A stretch of 32,390 nucleotides of DNA from JBMNRY01 sp050944915. GTDB lineage: Bacteria > Bacillota > Limnochordia > JAAZLZ01. The translations under genes and the position numbers were made by a program. Shown here one piece after another: positions 30,332 through 32,390 of this stretch. The stretch is taken from NCBI GenBank assembly GCA_050944915.1, contig JBMNRY010000010.1:1-32390 (forward strand), written 5' to 3'. The notes below the pieces were generated by a model that was not told the origin of the DNA, did no database searches, and saw nothing but the letters and a program-made list of their open reading frames with translations. How positions within the stretch are numbered: the stretch's first letter is position 1; each line of letters opens with the position of its first letter.

Positions 30332-31297
30332 CTAACTAAAGTGATCATAGGCACCAGGTTTTAGAACTTCCCGGCGGCCGCGCCCGTCCACCAGTTCGAT
30401 GGCCGGCTCTCCGGGAATAATCTGACCGATGACCGAAGCCCCAGCCGGTAAAGGTTCCTCCGGGGGGATGGTGAAAAGCAGCTCATAATCTTCTCCACCC
30501 CGTAGGACCCACTCTAGGGGGTCACATCCGACGAAATCGGCCGCCTCGTAGACGGCCGGGGATATAGGCAGCCTCTCCAGTTCAATTTGGGCCCGCACCT
30601 GGCTGGCCTGGCAAATATGATGGAGGTCTCCCGCTAACCCGTCGGATACATCGAGCATACTGGTGGCCACACCGGCTAATTGCCGTCCTTCCCTTAGCCG
30701 CGGTTGGGGCAGTAGATGCTTGTCCACTACTTCAAGCAAAGAAGGAGGAATCTCACCGCCTCGGCTCAGGAGGGCCAGACCTGCGGCAGAGTCGCCTAAA
30801 GTGTTAGTCACACAAATTAGATCTCCCCTTTGGGCTCCACTACGTAGGACTGCTTGGCCCGCGGGAACCTGGCCCAGCAGGGCCACGTTGATGATCAATA
30901 GCTCAGGATGGCTGACCGTATCGCCTCCCACGATGGCCACCCCCCCTTGGGCAGCTATAGCCTCCATCCCCCGGTAGAGTTCTTGGACGAACGCCACCGA
31001 GAGATCGGGGGGCAAACCGAGGGAGATGAGGGCAAAGGTGGGCCAACCTCCCATGGCCGCCACATCGCTCATGTTCACCGCCAGGGCCTTATGACCCAGC
31101 TGGCCGGCCGTCGTCGTTTCCAGGCTGAAATGGACCCCTTCCACCAACATATCGGTAGTGTATAACAACCAGTGGCTACCATGTTCCAGGACGGCCGTAT
31201 CATCGCCGATGCCGACCAGCACCCCTGGATGGCCTCCTTCTTGAGGGGCGATGAGCTTAATGAGGCCAAATTCGCCGATATCACGCAACTGGGTCAT
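30332..31297 (-). CDS. thiL: Thiamine-monophosphate kinase ThiL
   Basis: A 321-residue enzyme that phosphorylates thiamine monophosphate with ATP to the active cofactor thiamine diphosphate. GIGDDTAVL (29-37), YTTDMLVEGVHF (46-57), VNMSDVAAMGG (74-84) and VGGDTVSHPE hold the Mg-binding aspartates of the family; MLDVSDGLAGDLHHI and LRGGEDYELLF are the C-terminal hallmarks. ATG with GAAGGTG five bases upstream. It starts 12 bases after the thiD stop, in the same TPP-riboswitch unit. Length is normal. Confidence 0.96.
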   Translation of the reverse strand: MTQLRDIGEFGLIKLIAPQEGGHPGVLVGIGDDTAVLEHGSHWLLYTTDMLVEGVHFSLETTTAGQLGHKALAVNMSDVAAMGGWPTFALISLGLPPDLSVAFVQELYRGMEAIAAQGGVAIVGGDTVSHPELLIINVALLGQVPAGQAVLRSGAQRGDLICVTNTLGDSAAGLALLSRGGEIPPSLLEVVDKHLLPQPRLREGRQLAGVATSMLDVSDGLAGDLHHICQASQVRAQIELERLPISPAVYEAADFVGCDPLEWVLRGGEDYELLFTIPPEEPLPAGASVIGQIIPGEPAIELVDGRGRREVLKPGAYDHFS

Positions 31298-31309
31298 CGT
31301 TTCACCTTC

Positions 31310-32101
31310 TTAATAATACTTGTAGAAATGATGGGTTGGTCCCGCTCCGCGTCCTAGAGACAGCCCATGGGCAATAGCTCCCGTGATATATTCTTTCCCT
31401 TGGGCGATGGCATCGGTCACCGACAGGCCCTTGGCCAATCCCGCGGTGATGGCCGCTGCGAAGGTACAACCGGTACCGTGAACGTTTTTTGTCGGCAAAC
31501 GCCGGGCCCTGTATTCCCTGCCTCCCGTGGGACCCAGGAGCAAATCGACGGCCTCAGGACCCGATAAGTGACCTCCTTTAAGGAGGACATACCGGGGTCC
31601 CATGGCTAAAATCCTCTCCGCCGCCCGGTACATATCCCCTTCGTTTTTGATCTTCCAGCCCACTAAGACTTCAGCCTCGGGAATATTTGGGGTGACTAGC
31701 AGGGCCAGGGGAAGTAGTCTTTCCATCAAGGCCCCTTGGGCATCTTCCTCCAAAAGATGATCGCCGCTGGCGGCCACCATGACCGGATCGACCACTAGGT
31801 TTTCCACCCCGTATTTCTCCATCCGCCCGGCGATAGCCTCGATGATTTCGCCGTTGGCCACCATCCCCGTTTTTACGGCCTTAACTTGAATATCGGTCAG
31901 CACGGCATCGATCTGTTGGCCGACGAAATCGGCATCCAGCTGGACTACTCCTGAAACACCACAGGTATTTTGGGCTGTCACTGCGGTGATGGCGCTGGTT
32001 CCATAAACGCCCAAAGCGGCGAAGGTCTTAAGATCAGCCTGGATCCCTGCACCACCTCCGGAGTCGGAACCGGCGATGGTTAAGGCTACATTATATTCCA
32101 T
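31310..32101 (-). CDS. thiD: Hydroxymethylpyrimidine / phosphomethylpyrimidine kinase ThiD
   Basis: A 263-residue ribokinase-fold kinase that makes HMP-pyrophosphate for thiamine synthesis. TIAGSDSGGGAGIQADLKTF (8-27), DPVMVAASGDHLL and the anion-hole motif NVHGTGCTFAAAI are all present. ATG with GGGAG eight bases upstream. First gene of a thiD-thiL pair behind a TPP riboswitch. thiE, thiM and thiC are not in the window, so the pair covers only the kinase steps. The alternative, pyridoxal kinase, is less likely in this context. Confidence 0.95.
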   Translation of the reverse strand: MEYNVALTIAGSDSGGGAGIQADLKTFAALGVYGTSAITAVTAQNTCGVSGVVQLDADFVGQQIDAVLTDIQVKAVKTGMVANGEIIEAIAGRMEKYGVENLVVDPVMVAASGDHLLEEDAQGALMERLLPLALLVTPNIPEAEVLVGWKIKNEGDMYRAAERILAMGPRYVLLKGGHLSGPEAVDLLLGPTGGREYRARRLPTKNVHGTGCTFAAAITAGLAKGLSVTDAIAQGKEYITGAIAHGLSLGRGAGPTHHFYKYY

Positions 32102-32160
32102 ATCCTCATCTCCCTTAGCGATAGTTTCCTTGCCAGTACCTAAGGGATGATGATCGAGAC

Positions 32161-32192
32161 AAAAAACCGTCTCCAGAGGTAGGAAGACGGTT
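32161..32192 (-). terminator. Intrinsic terminator of the TPP riboswitch
   Basis: On the minus strand AACCGTC pairs with GACGGTT (32186-32192 with 32165-32171), followed by six T residues. CTTCCTAC in the loop can pair with GTAGGAA at the 3' edge of the aptamer, a plausible antiterminator. Confidence 0.85.
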
Positions 32193-32206
32193 ATTCACTG
32201 TCATCT

Positions 32207-32320
32207 CCACTTTCCTACGCTGGTGTTATCCAGACCGGCACTGGCCGGTATCCAGGTTCAAAGGGTATCAAGACTTCAACGCGTCTTGTTCTCAGCCTGA
32301 CTCACAAGCTCCCCTAGTGG
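32207..32320 (-). promoter_or_regulatory. TPP riboswitch (THI element) upstream of thiD
   Basis: On the minus strand CCACT (from 32320) and AGTGG (to 32207) extend the closing stem. Inside are GGGGAGC, the GCTGAGA segment, ACCCTTTGAACCTG and CTGGATAACACCAGCG, the conserved order of the TPP aptamer, with an extra CCGGCCAGTGCCGG arm. TPP binding should promote the terminator and reduce thiD-thiL expression. Confidence 0.95.
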
Positions 32321-32326
32321 ATACGA

Positions 32327-32343
32327 ATATACAATTTGTATAT
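32327..32343. promoter_or_regulatory. 17-base AT-rich palindrome at the predicted thiD transcription start
   Basis: ATATACAA (32327-32334) and TTGTATAT (32336-32343) around a single base. It lies between the GAAATA element (32345-32350) and the aptamer (ends at 32320), where a repressor would block transcription start. Confidence 0.5.
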
Positions 32344-32344
32344 C

Positions 32345-32371
32345 TATTTCCCCCTAAGATGAAAAAATCCT
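32345..32371 (-). promoter_or_regulatory. Sigma-H-like promoter motif before TPP riboswitch
   Basis: Minus strand AGGATTT (32365-32371), 14 bases, GAAATA (32345-32350), 25 bases before the aptamer. It is among the best copies. Confidence 0.5.
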
Positions 32372-32390
32372 CCCGGGAGTTCGTTAACGT

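Noticed and set aside
1..32390. CRISPR arrays, insertion sequences, tRNA or rRNA genes
   Set aside because: No spaced direct repeats, transposase motifs, terminal repeats, tRNA cloverleaf patterns or rRNA stretches were seen on reading both strands.

Overview
The window looks like the chromosome of an anaerobic, diderm member of the Firmicutes (Bacillota). Strong Shine-Dalgarno sequences, frequent TTG/GTG starts, a V/A-type ATPase operon, T-tract terminators and sigma-H-like promoter motifs are all Firmicutes-like. The left part nevertheless encodes a signal-peptide protein with an outer-membrane beta-barrel C-terminus (ends in Tyr-Ser-Phe) and a LolA-like lipoprotein carrier. A lineage such as Limnochordia would fit, but that is inference. 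No mobile element, CRISPR array, rRNA or tRNA was seen.

Layout. 1-5.1 kb (minus): a large CoA-dehydratase-activase-related iron-sulfur protein running off the left edge, an outer-membrane barrel protein, a LolA-like carrier, a small exported protein and a ParA ATPase. 5.2-7.0 kb (minus): cheR and cheB. 7.1-8.2 kb (plus): an ArsR-type repressor and a membrane polyferredoxin. 8.1-12.3 kb (minus): a six-gene run of cobalamin nucleotide-loop genes (cobU, cobS, pduX, cobC), a methyltransferase and a QueG-like Fe-S protein. 12.4-14.4 kb (minus): E1 alpha and beta of a 2-oxoacid or acetoin dehydrogenase, with no E2 or E3. 14.4-15.3 kb: about 0.58 kb without a recognised gene, then a ComFB-family gene. 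15.3-16.1 kb (plus): an exported endonuclease/exonuclease/phosphatase-fold protein. 16.2-24.8 kb (minus): a complete nine-gene V-type ATPase operon whose proteolipid carries Na+-type ligands. 25.0-26.7 kb (plus): a D-threonine-aldolase-like PLP enzyme and a small membrane protein. 26.6-30.3 kb (minus): a LarA-like racemase, a formamidase-family enzyme, and cobT behind a cobalamin riboswitch and terminator. 30.3-32.4 kb (minus): thiL and thiD behind a TPP riboswitch and terminator.

How the parts relate. Two vitamin systems are visible. Lower-ligand assembly of B12 is split between the cobU operon and the riboswitch-controlled cobT. Thiamine phosphate kinases supply TPP, the cofactor of the E1 enzyme. 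The most striking regulatory signal is a recurring motif, AGGA(A/T)(A/T)(A/T), 13-15 bases, then GAA(A/T/C), found ahead of most transcription units. It resembles the sigma-H consensus. A perfect CRP-type dyad and several promoter-proximal palindromes add further candidate control sites.
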